Positions 7,928 to 18,000 of a stretch of 64,000 bases of DNA are shown here, piece by piece (position 1 is the stretch's first letter; every line of letters begins with the position of its first letter). The DNA lies in NCBI RefSeq assembly GCF_004795895.1, contig NZ_CP039250.1:186001-250000 (forward strand), in the 5' to 3' direction. The position numbers and the translations under genes were made by a program. The DNA comes from Sphingopyxis sp. PAMC25046. Lineage in GTDB: Bacteria; Pseudomonadota; Alphaproteobacteria; Sphingomonadales; Sphingomonadaceae. Below the pieces are notes generated by a model. The model saw nothing but the letters and a program-made list of their open reading frames with translations. It was not told the origin of the DNA and searched no databases.

Positions 7928-9246
7928 CCCCTTTTCCCTGGTCGGATGTTGCGATCATCCTGATCCTCATCCTTTTCAATGGCGTTTTCGCCATGTCCGA
8001 ACTCGCGATCGTCTCGTCACGCGACCCGCGCCTTCAGGCGGCCGAAAAGCGCGGCAGCCGTGGCGCGAAGATCGCGCGCCAGCTCGCCTCCGACCCCGGG
8101 CGTTTCCTGTCGACGGTGCAGGTCGGCATCACCCTGATCGGCGTGCTGACCGGCGCCTATTCGGGCGCGAGCCTGGGGCAGCCGGTCGCTGACCGGCTCG
8201 CGGCATGGTTCGGGCTCGACGCCGAAAATGCCGAAGCGGCGGGTTTCGCCGCGGTCATCGCGCTCACCACCTATTTCTCGCTGATCGCCGGCGAACTGGT
8301 GCCCAAGCAGTTCGCGCTGCGCGCGCCCGAACGGATCGCGATCATCGTTGCGCCGATGATGTACTGGTTGTCCCGGATCGCGGCGCCCTTGGTGTGGCTG
8401 CTCGACAATAGTTCGGCGCTGGTGTTCCGCCTGCTCGGCCTCAATCGCGAATCGGAAGATCGCGTCACCGCCGAGGAACTCCACCTGATCGTCGCCGAGG
8501 CGTCGAAATCGGGGGTGATCGAGGAAAGCGAACGCGCGATCATCTCGGGCGTCGTCCGCCTCGCCGACCGTCCGGTTCGCGAGGTGATGACGCCGCGCAA
8601 GGATGTCGACTGGGTCGATATCTCGCTCGATGCGCGCGGCGTGCGCGACAAATTGCTGGAGACCCCGCACAGTCGTCTCCCCGTCGCGCGCGGATCGGTC
8701 GACGACATCGTCGGGGTGGTGCAGGCGCGCGATATCGCGGCAGCGCTGTTTCAGGGCGAGATGCTCGACCTCGAACAATTGATGCGCCCCGCCAAAGTCA
8801 TCCACGACCAGATCGATGCGATGGACGCGCTCGAGGCGCTGCGTGTCGCCGAAGTGCCGATGCTGCTCGTCCACGACGAATATGGTCATTTCGACGGGCT
8901 GGTGACGCCCGCCGACCTGCTTTCGGCGATCGCGGGCGAATTCGCGTCGGACCAGGATATCGGCAGCGAGCCCTTCGTCGTCGAGCGCGACGACGGCAGC
9001 CTGCTCATCGCCGGATCGATGCCCGCCGACCAGATGGCCGAGCGGCTCGGCATCGAACTCGGCGAAGACCGCGACTATGCGACCGCGGCGGGCCATGTCC
9101 TCGCGATCCTGAAGCATCTGCCGACCGAAGGCGAGAAATTCACCGACAGGGGTTGGCGCTTCGAGATCATCGACATGGACGGGCGCAAGATCGACAAATT
9201 GCTCGTCACCGAATTGTCGAAGCCCAAGGACGATGAGGGCGAATGA
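7924..9246 (+). CDS. Hemolysin-family CNNM/CBS/CorC membrane protein
   Basis: A 440-residue inner-membrane protein with the usual three-part build: an N-terminal CNNM transmembrane domain (about 1-185, with FNGVFAMSELAIVSSRDPRLQ and the LTTYFSLIAGELVPKQFALR motif), a CBS pair (about 200-330, with VREVMTPRKDVDWVD and SRLPVARGSVDDIVGVV), and a C-terminal CorC_HlyC domain (about 345-430). Proteins of this build are linked to Mg2+ or Co2+ handling. The hemolysin name is historical and not evidence for toxin activity. Start at 7924 follows the possible leader peptide; the downstream gene converges. Confidence 0.9.
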   Translation: MTPFPWSDVAIILILILFNGVFAMSELAIVSSRDPRLQAAEKRGSRGAKIARQLASDPGRFLSTVQVGITLIGVLTGAYSGASLGQPVADRLAAWFGLDAENAEAAGFAAVIALTTYFSLIAGELVPKQFALRAPERIAIIVAPMMYWLSRIAAPLVWLLDNSSALVFRLLGLNRESEDRVTAEELHLIVAEASKSGVIEESERAIISGVVRLADRPVREVMTPRKDVDWVDISLDARGVRDKLLETPHSRLPVARGSVDDIVGVVQARDIAAALFQGEMLDLEQLMRPAKVIHDQIDAMDALEALRVAEVPMLLVHDEYGHFDGLVTPADLLSAIAGEFASDQDIGSEPFVVERDDGSLLIAGSMPADQMAERLGIELGEDRDYATAAGHVLAILKHLPTEGEKFTDRGWRFEIIDMDGRKIDKLLVTELSKPKDDEGE

Positions 9247-9264
9247 CCTCGGGTCGATTTCGGT

Positions 9265-9323
9265 CTTAAAGCGACAAAAGATACGGACGTTCGCCGTCAT
9301 TCTGTCTCCTTTGTCGCTTTAAG
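9265..9323. repeat. 14-base perfect inverted repeat over a gene end
   Basis: CTTAAAGCGACAAA at 9265-9278 is repeated in inverse at 9310-9323 with 31 bases between. The right arm lies inside the last codons of the HTH-like gene (stop at 9297) and the left arm just after it. The structure could form a long hairpin between two converging genes, although no T-run follows. Confidence 0.6.
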
Positions 9324-9734
9324 GACGTGAGGCGGCATCGCCTCGTTGCGCAGCGCGGCGTGAACGACCGTCATGTCCGGGCCGCCGCTGACATCGATGG
9401 CGCCGCCCTTCAGGACGCGGACGATCGTGACCCCGTTGAGGGCGCGGTCCATCGCGATGCTGAACTGGTGCGTGCGTCCCATCGAAATCGCGCGATCCCA
9501 AGCAGCAGCGAAACTCACCGCTGCGTCCCGTTCGCGCAGGCGGTAAGCGGACGCACGGCCCATGCCGACGGCACGTGCGGCCTTTCCGACCGAGCCCATC
9601 GCTGCGAGCGCGCGGATGAAATTGGCTTGCGTTTCGGGCGTCCATCCGTCGGCGCGGTGACGTCGCTGCGGGACGGGCTGGAAGGCGAGGGCTGTGCCGG
9701 CGAGCAGCTGGGCGGGCGGGATGCTTTGTTCCAT
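9297..9734 (-). CDS. HTH-like protein of unknown function
   Basis: A 145-residue protein without signal peptide or membrane segment. Residues about 30-75 (TPETQANFIRALAAMGSVGKAARAVGMGRASAYRLRERD, shown here only as key blocks) look like a helix-turn-helix of the resolvase or phage-terminase-small-subunit type, with the turn at AVGMGRASAYRL. The rest is helical, with a short central FSIAMDRALNGV. I cannot name the target. It may be a DNA-binding protein of the kind common in sphingomonads. Its 3' end is part of an inverted repeat at 9265-9323. Confidence 0.6.
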   Translation of the reverse strand: MEQSIPPAQLLAGTALAFQPVPQRRHRADGWTPETQANFIRALAAMGSVGKAARAVGMGRASAYRLRERDAAVSFAAAWDRAISMGRTHQFSIAMDRALNGVTIVRVLKGGAIDVSGGPDMTVVHAALRNEAMPPHVLKATKETE

Positions 9735-9790
9735 CGACCAGTTTGAAGCATGGCCGGATAATGTAGGAAAGCGTTATTCGAAGGTCTGCT

Positions 9791-9960
9791 TAGGGGTGGT
9801 GAGCTGTCGTTCCTCTCCTCCACTTCCGTCATCCCGGACTTGATCCGGGATCCCGCTTTTTGGGGCGTCGACCGGTCTTCGGCATCAAGCGGGACCCCGG
9901 ATCAAGTCCGGGGTGACGAACGAGGAAATATCCTCCCCATGCCTGCGGCACAGGGCGGAG
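9791..9960. repeat. Interspersed palindromic repeat, internally deleted copy (copy A)
   Basis: Module 1 is complete: two 31-base arms (9829-9859 and 9887-9917) form a near-perfect inverted repeat around a loop carrying GGGGCGTCGACCGGTCTTCG. Module 2 is reduced to its two ends, joined at a CTCC motif, so about 100-130 bases are missing relative to the copies at 18204 and 33193. No gene is seen in it. Confidence 0.85.
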
Positions 9961-9989
9961 CTTATGATAACTCCCGGTCGAAAGCGACT

Positions 9990-10808
9990 TTATAGCTCCC
10001 CGCCGAGCGCGCCATATTTCGCCTCGAATCCGGCCTTGTCGCCGCGCGCAAGATAGCCCGCCTGATCGACGATATTGTCGCGCGCGATGCGGCCCTGGAA
10101 GGCGCCGAGCTGTGCGTCCACCCGTGCGATGTCGGCGTCGGTCCAGTCGGCGATCTGCTGGAAGCTGGTGACGCCGAGGCCGTTCAGCAGCACGACGAGC
10201 TTGGGGCCTACACCCTTCAGCAATTGCAGATTGTCGGTCTTCGTCGCCGATGGCGCCGGGGCGGGTTTGGAGGTGGGCGGCGGGGGAACGGTCGGTTCTT
10301 CGGGAATCGCGGCGGCACCGGCCACTGCCGATTTTGCCGGCGCTTTTTTTGCCGCGGGCTTGGCGGCCGTCTTCGTTGCCGGCTTCAAAGCGGGTTTCGC
10401 CGCCGGTTCCTTGGTCGCGGCCTTCTTCGCGGCAGGCTTGGCGGCGGACTTGGGTTTGGCTGCGGCTTTGGGCGCCGGAGGGGTGGTTGCAGCGACCGGT
10501 TCGACGACCGGCGCCGGTGCCGGCTCCGGAACGGTCGGCGGGGGCGCTTCGGCCGCCGGAGCCGGCGCAGGCGACGGGGTCGCGGGCGGAGTGGGCTGCG
10601 GCGCCCGCTCGACCGGTTTGAAGCGCGCGGGTTCGGCGGCGATAATCTCGGGCTTAGCCGGTTCGAGCGGCTTGGCGGGTTTCGTCGGCTCTACCGTCGG
10701 CGGCGCAACGTCCGCTGGCTTGGCGCGTCCGAACAGCCACCACAACAGAACGACGGCGATAACGAGGCCGACGACCGCGATAATCCAGTTTTCCTGAAGC
10801 CAGGTCAT
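9990..10808 (-). CDS. Membrane-anchored protein with Ala/Lys/Pro linker and helix-hairpin-helix domain
   Basis: A 272-residue protein with three parts. Residues about 8-26 form a single membrane helix (IIAVVGLVIAVVLLWWLF). Residues about 30-190 are low-complexity and rich in Pro, Ala and Lys, with repeated AAKPAAKKA-type units that look like histone-H1-type tails. Residues about 195-272 are a compact domain with LQLLKGVGPKLVVLLNGLGV and IADWTDADIARVDAQLGAF, the helix-hairpin-helix pattern seen in DNA-binding and ribosomal-like proteins. It may bring nucleic acid to the inner membrane, but that is only inference. Confidence 0.75.
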   Translation of the reverse strand: MTWLQENWIIAVVGLVIAVVLLWWLFGRAKPADVAPPTVEPTKPAKPLEPAKPEIIAAEPARFKPVERAPQPTPPATPSPAPAPAAEAPPPTVPEPAPAPVVEPVAATTPPAPKAAAKPKSAAKPAAKKAATKEPAAKPALKPATKTAAKPAAKKAPAKSAVAGAAAIPEEPTVPPPPTSKPAPAPSATKTDNLQLLKGVGPKLVVLLNGLGVTSFQQIADWTDADIARVDAQLGAFQGRIARDNIVDQAGYLARGDKAGFEAKYGALGGEL

Positions 10809-10870
10809 GATCTTCTCCGCTTGTGACTTTTACCCAGCCTATTCCGCGTTTTCGCGCGCGTCCACCATTG

Positions 10871-12148
10871 TCACCCGGCTTCGCGCGCGACTTCCCTCCA
10901 GCCGATATCGCGGCGGCAGAAACCGCTCGGGAAATCGAGCTTGTCGACCGCGGCATAGGCGCGCGCCTGCGCCTCGGTCACGCTCTTACCCGTCGCGGTG
11001 ACATTTAGAACGCGGCCACCGGCGGCGACGAGAGTGCGGTCGTCGCGTGCCGTTCCGGCGTGGAAAACGCGCACGCCGCCCGCTTCGGCATCGGCGATGC
11101 GGCGGATCGCGCCGCCCTTTTCGGGCGTGCCCGGATAGCCTTTGGCCGCCATCACGACGGTAAGCGCATAGTCGTGCGAAAAGGCCGGGGGTTCGGCGCC
11201 GGCAATCGTCCCGGTCGCAGCGGCGTGGAGCAGCGCGGCGAAATCGCCCTTGAAGCGCATCATCAGCACCTGGCACTCGGGATCGCCGAAGCGGCAATTA
11301 TATTCGATCAGCTTCGGGCCTTCAGCCGTCAGCATCAGGCCCGCGAAGAGGACGCCGACATAGGGCGTGCCCTCGGCGGCGAGCGTCGCCACGGTCGGGC
11401 GGATGATCCGGTCCATAACCTGCGCTTCGAGTTCGGGGGTGAGCACTGGCGCGGGGCTGTAGGCGCCCATGCCGCCGGTGTTCGGGCCGACATCGCCGTC
11501 GCCGACGCGCTTGTGGTCCTGCGCGCTGCCGAAGGCGATGACGTCCTTGCCGTCCGAGAGCGCGAAGAAGCTCGCCTCCTCGCCGGTCATAAATTCCTCG
11601 ATCACGACCTCGGCGCCCGCGCTGCCGAAGGCGCCGTCGAACATATCTTCGATCGCCGCCTCAGCGTCTTCGCGGCTTTCGGCGATGATTACGCCCTTGC
11701 CCGCGGCGAGTCCGTCGGCCTTGATCACGACGGGGATCGAAAAGCCTTCGAGCACCGCGAGCGCTTCCTCGGCGCTGGTGCAGCGGACATAGGCGGCGGT
11801 CGGGATCGATGCGCGCGCGCAGAGATCCTTGGTGAAGCCTTTCGAGCCTTCGAGGCGTGCGGCGGCCGCGGACGGGCCGAAGGCCGGGATGCCGATGTCG
11901 CCGAGGCGATCGGCGAGGCCGGCGACGAGCGGCGCTTCGGGGCCGACGACGACGAAATCGATCGCGTGCGCCTTGACGAAGGCGATCAGGCCGTCGATGT
12001 CGTCGACCGAAATCGGCACGCATTCGGCGTAGAGCTCGATCCCCGGGTTGCCCGGCGCGGCATAGAGCTTGGCGCAGCTTGGCGATTGTGCCAACTGCCA
12101 GCTGAGCGCATGTTCGCGGCCCCCCGATCCGACCAGCAGGATATTCAT
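10871..12148 (-). CDS. purD: Phosphoribosylamine-glycine ligase
   Basis: Joins 5-phosphoribosylamine and glycine with ATP in the second step of purine synthesis. The 425-residue cytosolic ATP-grasp enzyme begins at 12148 with [17 protein letters not shown], the N-terminal GARS domain. The ATP-grasp part has [63 protein letters not shown] and [14 protein letters not shown]. The C-terminal domain ends in [12 protein letters not shown]. Length is standard. The start codon lies on the minus strand at 12146-12148 and overlaps the plus-strand start of xseA by two bases. Confidence 0.96.
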   Translation of the reverse strand: MNILLVGSGGREHALSWQLAQSPSCAKLYAAPGNPGIELYAECVPISVDDIDGLIAFVKAHAIDFVVVGPEAPLVAGLADRLGDIGIPAFGPSAAAARLEGSKGFTKDLCARASIPTAAYVRCTSAEEALAVLEGFSIPVVIKADGLAAGKGVIIAESREDAEAAIEDMFDGAFGSAGAEVVIEEFMTGEEASFFALSDGKDVIAFGSAQDHKRVGDGDVGPNTGGMGAYSPAPVLTPELEAQVMDRIIRPTVATLAAEGTPYVGVLFAGLMLTAEGPKLIEYNCRFGDPECQVLMMRFKGDFAALLHAAATGTIAGAEPPAFSHDYALTVVMAAKGYPGTPEKGGAIRRIADAEAGGVRVFHAGTARDDRTLVAAGGRVLNVTATGKSVTEAQARAYAAVDKLDFPSGFCRRDIGWREVAREAG

Positions 12149-12149
12149 G
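12146..12149. promoter_or_regulatory. Overlapping divergent start codons (CATG) of purD and xseA
   Basis: The four bases CATG hold the purD start (minus, 12146-12148) and the xseA start (plus, 12147-12149). Ribosome binding sites and promoters of each gene must therefore lie inside the coding region of the other. AGGA before xseA and GGGA before purD are visible. Confidence 0.7.
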
Positions 12150-13571
12150 TCTGTCCCTTTTCCCGATACGGCGTCCGACGATGGCACCGAAGCGCGGCTG
12201 TTAGCCGAGGCGGCGCCCGGCGACAATGCGCCAGCCTTATCGGTCAGCCAATTGTCGGCGGCGATCAAGCGCACGGTCGAGGACGGCTTCGCGCGCGTGC
12301 GCGTGCGGGGAGAATTGTCGGGGGCGAAGCGCGCGGCGTCGGGGCATTTTTATGCGGCGCTGAAGGATGACAACGCGCTGATCGACATGGTGATGTGGAA
12401 GGGGCAGGCGGGGCGGCTTGCCTTCCGGCCCGAGGACGGGATCGAGGTGATCGCGACCGGCAAGCTCACCACCTATCCGGGGCGGTCGAAATATCAGCTC
12501 ATCGTCGACACGCTCGAGGTCGCGGGCGAGGGCGCGCTGATGCTGCTCTTCGAGAAATTGAAGGCGCGGCTCGGCGCCGAAGGGCTGTTCGACCGCGAGC
12601 GGAAATATGACCGGCTGCCCTATCTGCCGCGCACGATCGGGGTCGTGACCTCGCCGACGGGCGCGGTGATCCGCGACATTCTCCACCGGCTTGCCGACCG
12701 CTGCCCGACGCATGTGATCGTCTGGCCGGTGCTGGTGCAGGGCGACGGCGCCGCGGCGCAGGTTGCGAATGCGATCCGTGGCTTCGACGCCATCGCGCCC
12801 GGCGGGCCGGTACCGCGCCCCGACCTCGTCATCGTCGCGCGCGGCGGCGGGTCGATCGAGGATCTGTGGGCGTTCAACGAGGAGGTCGTGGTGCGCGCGA
12901 TCGCCGACTGCCGCATCCCGACGATCAGCGCGGTCGGGCACGAGACCGACGTCACGCTCGCCGACTATGCCGCCGATGTGCGCGCGCCGACGCCGACTGC
13001 CGCGGCGGAGATGGCGGTCCCGGTGCGCGCCGAGCTGATGTCGCAGCTCGCGACGTGGAACGGCCGGATCATCGGCGCGGCGAACCGGCATCAGGCGCTG
13101 GCGGGCGAACGGCTGACGGCATTGGCACGGCACCTGCCCAAGCGCGAGGCGCTTTATGCGCCGCAGCGCCAGCGGCTCGACGATGCGGGCGAGCGGCTCG
13201 ACCGCAGCCAGCGGCATCGGCTGACGGTGATTGCAGAGCGGGTCGCGACGCGCGGCGCGGCGCTGCGGCCCGCGTTGCTCGCGCGGCGCTGGGACCGCGA
13301 CCGCGCGCTGCTCGAAGGACTGGGGCGGCTGTTGACGTCGCTCGATCCGCGCGCACTCCTATCGCGCGGCTATGCGATGGTCCGCGATGGCGGTGGCGCG
13401 ATCGTCACGTCGGCGGGCAAGGCGAAGGACGCGGGGCATCTGCGGCTGCAGTTCGCCGACGGCGACGTGCCGGTGCAGGTGGTGGGCAGCGATACGCCGC
13501 CGCCCGCGCCCAAGCCACAGCGCAAGCCGCCGCTCGCCGAGCGGAAGCGCGGGCAGGGCGAACTGTTCTGA
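12147..13571 (+). CDS. xseA: Exodeoxyribonuclease VII large subunit
   Basis: Catalytic subunit of exonuclease VII, which degrades single-stranded DNA from both ends together with XseB. The 474-residue protein has the N-terminal OB fold ([29 protein letters not shown] and [19 protein letters not shown], given as blocks), then the catalytic region with [62 protein letters not shown], and a C-terminal helical part. Start at 12147 is supported by AGGA about five bases upstream. The ATG overlaps the minus-strand purD start. xseB is not next to it. Confidence 0.94.
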   Translation: MSVPFPDTASDDGTEARLLAEAAPGDNAPALSVSQLSAAIKRTVEDGFARVRVRGELSGAKRAASGHFYAALKDDNALIDMVMWKGQAGRLAFRPEDGIEVIATGKLTTYPGRSKYQLIVDTLEVAGEGALMLLFEKLKARLGAEGLFDRERKYDRLPYLPRTIGVVTSPTGAVIRDILHRLADRCPTHVIVWPVLVQGDGAAAQVANAIRGFDAIAPGGPVPRPDLVIVARGGGSIEDLWAFNEEVVVRAIADCRIPTISAVGHETDVTLADYAADVRAPTPTAAAEMAVPVRAELMSQLATWNGRIIGAANRHQALAGERLTALARHLPKREALYAPQRQRLDDAGERLDRSQRHRLTVIAERVATRGAALRPALLARRWDRDRALLEGLGRLLTSLDPRALLSRGYAMVRDGGGAIVTSAGKAKDAGHLRLQFADGDVPVQVVGSDTPPPAPKPQRKPPLAERKRGQGELF

Positions 13572-13657
13572 GGCCGCCCAACGGAGCCGGGGGTGGCCGC
13601 GCGCGACGATGCTGTTATAGTCGCTCCAATGACTTGCCGACTTATGGATAGAGAATC

Positions 13658-13870
13658 ATGCTGATCGCCAGCCGTAACCGCCTCGCCCGCCTGCAATATG
13701 GACCGAACGGCTTTCGCGTCCTCGCGCCCGGCGACCATGTTCTGTGCGCGGTGACCGGGGCGCCGATCGGGCTCGACGAGTTGCGCTATTGGTCGGTCGC
13801 GCGGCAGGAACCCTATGCCAGCGCCGCGCTGTCGGTTCAGGCCGCGCTGGATACCGCGCGCAAGGCATGA
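13658..13870 (+). CDS. DUF2093 family protein
   Basis: A 70-residue protein of a small alphaproteobacterial family. The visible core is RLARLQYGPNGFRVLAPGDHVLCAVTG, then IGLDELRYWSVARQEPY and a helical tail. No function is established. There is one Cys and no signal peptide. Its stop overlaps the ATG of the M23 lipoprotein gene (ATGA at 13867-13870), so the two are likely translated together. Confidence 0.85.
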   Translation: MLIASRNRLARLQYGPNGFRVLAPGDHVLCAVTGAPIGLDELRYWSVARQEPYASAALSVQAALDTARKA

Positions 13871-14796
13871 GGTCGAAGGCGGCGGATCGATTTCGACGCG
13901 GAGCGGCGCTGGCGCTCGTCGCCGTGCTTGCCGGCTGCGTGCCGCCGGTCGATGCGGGAACGCAGCCCGCGCCGCGGTTGCCGGTTCAGCCCGATCCCGC
14001 GCCGCCACCCGCTCCGCCGCGTCCGCCGGCGCGCGCCGACTTTGCGCTGCAGGGCATCCCCGAACAGGGCGCGGTGATGGTCGGACGGGCACCCGATGGC
14101 ACGCGCGCGCTGGCTTTCGACGGCAAGGCGATTCCGGTCGCGGCCGACGGGCGCTTCCTGATCGCCTTCGATCGCGACGCGAGCGCCGAGGCGCGGCTGG
14201 TCGCGACGCTTGCCGACGGGCGCGAGGTCGTGCGGCCGATCGCGGTCGCGCCGGGCCGCTGGCGACTGGAGCATATCAACGCGCCTTATCGCGGCAGCGC
14301 GCGGAACGACGCGGATTTCGAGCGCCGCCGCCCCGCCGAACTCGCCCAGATCGCCGCGGCGCGGAGCAAGCAGGTCGAATCCGACGGCTGGCGGCAGGCG
14401 TTCCGCTGGCCGGTGACGGGGCGGCTGTCGGGTTTCTTCGGCTCGCAGCGCGTCTATCAGGGCAAGCCCGGCAGCTATCACAGTGGCACCGACGTCGCGG
14501 TGCCCGCGGGAACGCCCTTCGCCGCGCCCGCCGACGGGGTGGTCGTGCTGGCGGCGGCCGCACCCTTCACGCTCGAGGGCAATTTGCTCATCGTCGACCA
14601 CGGCATGGGATTGTCGAGCGCCTTTCTCCATTGCCAGCGCCTCGACGTGAAGCTCGGCGATCGCGTCGTGCAGGGCCAGCGGCTCGGCACCGTAGGTCAA
14701 ACCGGACGCGCGACGGGGCCGCATATGCACTGGGGACTCAAGTGGCGCGACGCGCGCCTCGATCCGGCCAAGCTCGCGGGCCCGATCGGCGACTGA
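13867..14796 (+). CDS. M23 family peptidase-domain lipoprotein
   Basis: A 309-residue envelope protein with a lipobox (VLAGC) and a Pro/Ala-rich linker. Residues about 55-160 form a beta-rich N-terminal domain. The C-terminal M23 (LytM) domain begins near FRWPVTGRLSGFFGSQR; zinc-site motifs are seen as YHSGTDVAVPAGTPF (H-x(n)-D) and GPHMHWGLKW (HxH), with LLIVDHGMGLSSAFLHC between. With the His and Asp residues intact, it is probably an active endopeptidase that cuts peptidoglycan crosslinks. It overlaps DUF2093 upstream. Confidence 0.9.
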   Translation: MRSKAADRFRRGAALALVAVLAGCVPPVDAGTQPAPRLPVQPDPAPPPAPPRPPARADFALQGIPEQGAVMVGRAPDGTRALAFDGKAIPVAADGRFLIAFDRDASAEARLVATLADGREVVRPIAVAPGRWRLEHINAPYRGSARNDADFERRRPAELAQIAAARSKQVESDGWRQAFRWPVTGRLSGFFGSQRVYQGKPGSYHSGTDVAVPAGTPFAAPADGVVVLAAAAPFTLEGNLLIVDHGMGLSSAFLHCQRLDVKLGDRVVQGQRLGTVGQTGRATGPHMHWGLKWRDARLDPAKLAGPIGD

Positions 14797-15063
14797 ACGC
14801 TCGCCTCGTCGCGGGATTTCGTAACCGTTGAAACAAAATGTCGCGAATGACGCGATGCAGCATATTGTATTTCGCGGCCCTCCGAGTTTGTTGCAAATAC
14901 GTCACAATGCGCCGCGAAACGGCCCTTTGCGCCGGGAATTTGCTTTACTCGACATGAACGAAGTTTCATCCCGCACGCTATCGGGGCATCTGCGCGCGTC
15001 GGCTTTCCGTCGCCGCGCTGGGGGTCCGGGTAATTCAATCCACCAGTAGCAAGGGACTGCACT
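14797..15063 (+). other. Leader region of the first TonB receptor
   Basis: About 267 bases without a convincing gene. It contains AT-rich stretches between 14830 and 14960 that could hold the promoter, and AAGGGA about seven bases before the GTG start at 15064. No clear operator or riboswitch pattern is visible to me. Confidence 0.4.
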
Positions 15064-18000
15064 GTGAAGAAAACCCACTATTCCAAGCTGAAGCTGGGTG
15101 CTGCGCCGCTCGTGATGAGCGTCGCCCTGGTTTCGGCTCCTGCCTATGCGCAGGACGCAGCCGTTGAGGGCGCGGCACCGGGCGAGGAAATCGTCGTCAC
15201 CGGTACGCTGATCCGCAACCCCAACCTCGAACAGTCGACGCCGGTCAACGTCACGACCGCCGACACGATCGAGCTGAAGCAGTCGAACGTCGCCGAAGAA
15301 GTTCTGCGCGAACTGCCCGGCGTGGTCGCCAACATCGGTTCGGCGGTCAACAACGGTAACGGAGGCGCTTCGTACGTCGACCTTCGCGGTCTCGGCTCGA
15401 TCCGCAACATCGTCCTGCTGAACGGCAACCGCGTCGCTCCGTCGGACGTCAACGGCCGCGTCGACCTCAACAACATCCCGCTTGCGCTGATCGAGCGCGT
15501 CGACGCGCTGACCGGCGCGGCGGTGACCACCTATGGTGCCGACGCCATCACCGGCGTCGTCAACTTCATCACCAAGCGCGATTTCGCCGGTCTTGAAGTC
15601 ACCGCTTCGGAACAGCTGACCGAACAGGGCGACGGCAACATCTTCCGCGTCGACGCCACGATCGGCGCCAACTTCGACGATGGCCGCGGCAACGCGGTGC
15701 TGAGCGTCGGTTACCAGCAGGCCGACGCCGTCTATCAGGGCGCGCGTCCTTTCTCGGAAAATACGCTCGACAGCTACTCGAACCAGTTCGTCGGTTCGGG
15801 CACCTCGGTTCCGTCGCGCTTCTCGGGCACCCGCCCGCTCGGCCCCGACGGTCTGCCGGTCACCGATCCGACGGTTGCCAACAACGGCGTGTTCCAGGTC
15901 GACCCGGCGACGGGTACGGCGGTTCCGACCTTCGCGACCTATAACTTCAACCCGTTCAACATTTTCCAGACGCCGTTCGAACGCTTCAACATCTATGGCC
16001 AGGCCAATTACGAAGTGTCGGATGCGGTGGAAGTCTACACCCGCGGCATGTTCTCGAAGCAGACCGTGTCGACGATCATCGCCCCGTCGGGTTCGTTCGG
16101 CGGCTCGGTGACGATCAACCTGAACAACCCGTTCCTGCCCACCAATCTGCGCAACCAGTTCTGCGGCTTCAACACGACGCAGGCCGACGGCACCTATACG
16201 CCGCGCTTCACGCAGGCCGAGTGCGACCTGGCGGCGACCGCGACGGGATCTGATGATCCGAACTATCGTGAAGTCACCGCCACGCTGAACCGTCGTACCC
16301 CCGAAGTGGGTCCGCGTATCAGCGACTATCAGACGACCTTCTTCGACTATCGCGTCGGCGCTCGCGGCGGCATCACCGACTCGATCGACTGGAGCGTCGA
16401 GGGTGCTTACGGCGAATCGGAAAATATCCAGACGATTCAGGGCTACACCCTGCAGTCGCGCTGGCGCGAAGCCTCGCTGTCGGATGACGGCGTGACCTGT
16501 CAGAGCGGCAACGCCGCTTGTGTTCCCGTCGACCTGTTCGGTCCCGAAGGCTCGATCACGCCCGAAATGGCTGATTATCTTCAGGAAAACAGCACCTCGG
16601 TCAACCGCACCTCGCTGGCGCAGGTCCGCGGTATCATCTCGGGCGACCTCGGCTTCGCTTCGCCGATGGCGGTGCAGCCGATCGGCTTCGCGATCGGCGG
16701 CGAATACCGCAAATATACCGCGCAGCAGCAGTCGGATCTGCTTGCCAAGACGGCGGGCGAACTCGGCGGCGCCGGCGGTGCGGCTCCCGACATCGACGGT
16801 GCGTATGACGTCTATGAGGCTTATGCCGAAGTCGTCGCGCCGCTGATCGAAGACAAGCCCTTCTTCGAAAGCCTGACGCTCGAAGCCGGTATCCGTTATT
16901 CGGATTACAGCATCCGCGGTGCCGGCGGCTACGACACCTGGACCTGGAAGGCCGGCGGTAGCTGGGAACCGGGCGCGGGCGTCAAGTTCCGCGGCAACTA
17001 CAGCCGCGCGGTTCGCGCGCCGAACATCGGCGAACTGTTCACGCCGACTTCGACGGTGCTTACCAACCTCGGTATCGATCCCTGCGCGGGCTCGGCTCCG
17101 ACCACCAACGCCGACCTTCGCGCGATCTGTATCGCACAGGGCGCTCCGGCCGGGACGATCGGTGTCATCACCAACCCGACCGCGGCACAGGCGAACATCA
17201 CCGCCGGTGGTAACCTGAACCTGCAGCCCGAAAAGGCCGATACCTGGACGCTCGGCGTGGTGTTCCAGCCCGACTTCCTGCCGCGTTTCAACCTGTCGCT
17301 TGATTATTACAACATCAAGATCAACGACGTGTTGGGCACGCCGCTTCCGGGTGACATCATCGCGGCTTGCTTCGACAACATCTCGGCGGCGAGCGCGAGC
17401 GACCCGGCCTGTACGTCGATCCGCCGCAACCCGATCACCGGCGGTCTCGACGGCGATCCGTCGACCACCCCGGGCCTGTTCGGTCTGACCAACAACCTCG
17501 GCCGCCTGTACACGGATGGTTTCGACCTTCTGATGAACTACAACACCGATGTTGGTTTCGCGAACCTCGCCTGGTCGTTCGTCGGCAACTGGACCCGTCA
17601 TTCGAAGTTCAACGCCAACGTTGCCAGCCCGGATTCGCTCAACCGCGAATGCGTCGGCTACTACAGCGTGAACTGCTCGTTCACGGGTTCGATCCAGCCG
17701 GAATTCCAGTTCTCGAACCGCTTCACGCTGGGCTTCGACACCGTCGACGTCTCGCTGCTGTGGCGCTGGATCGACGGCGTTCAGTTCGAACCCCAGCAGC
17801 TGCAGGACGACATCGATGCGGCGCTCGGCGCTCCGGGCGACTGCCCGGATCCGACCGGTACGGACGCCGGTGGTTGCGTGGTCGACCCGCAGTTCCGCAA
17901 GGTCAAGGCGCAGAACTATTTCGACCTGACGGCGCGTTTCAACGTCAGCGAGAATCTGGTGTTCACCGCCACCGTGCAGAACCTGCTCGACAACAAGCCG

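Noticed and set aside
12069..12146. Earlier start for xseA
   Set aside because: It would lie inside purD and adds Cys-rich sequence unlike the family N-terminus; AGGA supports 12147.
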